Below are positions 6,041 to 6,607 of a stretch of 6,607 bases of DNA, in pieces. Within the stretch, counting starts at the first letter, position 1. Each line of letters starts with the position of its first letter. The position numbers and the translations under genes are program-made. Below the pieces are notes generated by a model. That model was not told the origin of the DNA and did not search any database. It saw nothing but the letters and a program-made list of their open reading frames with translations. This stretch comes from Nitrospira sp. (GTDB lineage Bacteria > Nitrospirota > Nitrospiria > Nitrospirales > Nitrospiraceae), in NCBI GenBank assembly GCA_015904075.1, contig JABMDH010000018.1, positions 11,633 to 18,239 on the forward strand, given 5' to 3'.

Positions 6041-6607
6041 TCAGAATCGATAATTGAGCTCGAACAGGTGAATATCGACGCCGAGCGATTTCGAACCATA
6101 CATGGTGGCATCGGAGAAATGTTGGAAGCGGTACCCTGTATAAAAGTCGCTAATCAGATTCATTCCAAAACCTATGGTGCCGACAATTTGCGCCGGCCCT
6201 CCGAAGTCCTGCGCGCCGAACTTATATCTGCTGAACAATCCTGCACCGGCGCCAATGTCCATGGAAACGGCCTCGTTTGGAGTACTGAGGGTGAGGCACG
6301 GGACGACCGTGACCATGAAGGCCGTGTCGCCCAGCGACACAAGTTGCCCGGCTGAACTGTGCAACCGCATATCGAGTCTCATACCGGTCAGCGGTTCCCG
6401 CCATCCCAATGGAAGACCCAACACTGCGGCAACATCATACTGCTGGAAGTCTTCAATTTGATCTTTGCCGAATGGAGACTTCCCGCTCACGCCGACTCTG
6501 GGCCCCACTCGAATGAGTGTGATCGCATTCCGTTGCTCCTCATACGAAACGCCCCTCTCGGTCCCATCTGTGTCGGCCACATGCGATCGAGACCCAACCA
6601 TTGCAAT
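6041..6607 (-). CDS. PagL-like lipid A deacylase family outer-membrane protein (copy A), 5' end outside window
   Basis: The frame is open through the right edge; the last codons read IAMVGS as in copy B, so the ATG at 6601 is internal and the signal peptide is missing only because the window ends. The visible 189 residues keep the C-terminal GYRFQHFSDA motif with the His/Ser pair, the GVD aspartate and the terminal YRF. Against copy B there are 7 substitutions in the 186 residues from the MVGSRS methionine: N/H, E/D, S/L, D/E, K/R, L/F and I/M, mostly conservative and none at the putative catalytic residues. About 57 of 561 bases differ, so most changes are silent and both genes appear to be maintained. 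It lies 168 bases upstream of the ftsK::pstA fusion. Confidence 0.8.
   Translation of the reverse strand: MAMVGSRSHVADTDGTERGVSYEEQRNAITLIRVGPRVGVSGKSPFGKDQIEDFQQYDVAAVLGLPLGWREPLTGMRLDMRLHSSAGQLVSLGDTAFMVTVVPCLTLSTPNEAVSMDIGAGAGLFSRYKFGAQDFGGPAQIVGTIGFGMNLISDFYTGYRFQHFSDATMYGSKSLGVDIHLFELNYRF

Larger units (their letters stand above)
5054..6607 (-). repeat. Diverged direct repeat, copy A (pagL plus ftsK 5' part)
   Basis: This is the partner of 238-1775, in the same orientation. Homology stops abruptly at about 5053/5054, inside the codons for the glutamate-rich linker, where pstA sequence begins. It continues past the right window edge. Copies share a 38-base identical promoter block and about 90% identity in pagL. 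The separation between copies is about 4.8 kb and contains the pstA core, pstB and phoU. Confidence 0.9.

Noticed and set aside
6222..6404. Short minus-strand frame inside pagL copy A
   Set aside because: It is a shadow of the pagL frame, with no ribosome site or family resemblance.
1..6607. Mobile element or CRISPR explanation for the repeated module
   Set aside because: No transposase, terminal inverted repeats, target duplications or short spaced repeats are visible; the repeat is two gene-sized diverged copies.

Overview
This window reads as chromosomal DNA of a Gram-negative bacterium with moderately high GC (mid-fifties by eye). An outer-membrane barrel protein, an FtsK membrane domain and a phosphate-uptake cluster support this. 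A Nitrospira-like organism is a reasonable guess from gene style, but the sequence does not prove it. Every credible gene lies on the minus strand, so transcription runs from high to low coordinates.

Layout in transcription order: (1) 6607-6041, 3' part of a PagL-like outer-membrane lipid A deacylase (copy A, 5' end outside the window). (2) 5872-3788, a 694-residue chimera in which the four-helix membrane domain and linker start of FtsK (residues 1-273) are joined in frame to a PstA phosphate permease lacking its own N-terminus (274-694). (3) 3779-2910, pstB, the ATPase. (4) 2904-2233, phoU. (5) 2232-1863, a 370-base gap with no convincing gene. (6) 1862-1209, a complete second pagL-like gene (copy B). 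(7) 1056-1, a second FtsK N-terminal segment (copy B), open to the window edge.

The striking structure is a diverged direct repeat of about 1.5 kb (238-1775 and 5054-6607), each copy holding pagL, an intergenic stretch and the 5' part of ftsK, on either side of pstB-phoU. By hand count the shared pagL coding part differs at about 57 of 561 bases but only 7 of 186 residues, so both copies look old and under protein-level selection. The FtsK-like membrane domains differ at only 4 of the first 212 residues. In copy A the FtsK part runs into PstA. In copy B it continues into the start of the FtsK alpha domain, then stops resembling FtsK at about residue 331, which may be a second junction.

A 38-base block directly upstream of both ftsK-type ATGs is identical while the rest of the intergenic DNA has diverged. 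It holds a good sigma70-like promoter whose -10 box ends 7 bases before the ATG, which predicts leaderless mRNA. The fusion, pstB and phoU are spaced 8 and 5 bases apart, so the phosphate genes appear to be driven, at least in part, by a captured ftsK-type promoter rather than by a recognisable Pho box. No pstS or pstC lies in the window. PstB would power the permease core and PhoU would link the transporter to PhoR-type signalling. Whether the chimeric permease inserts correctly and works is open.
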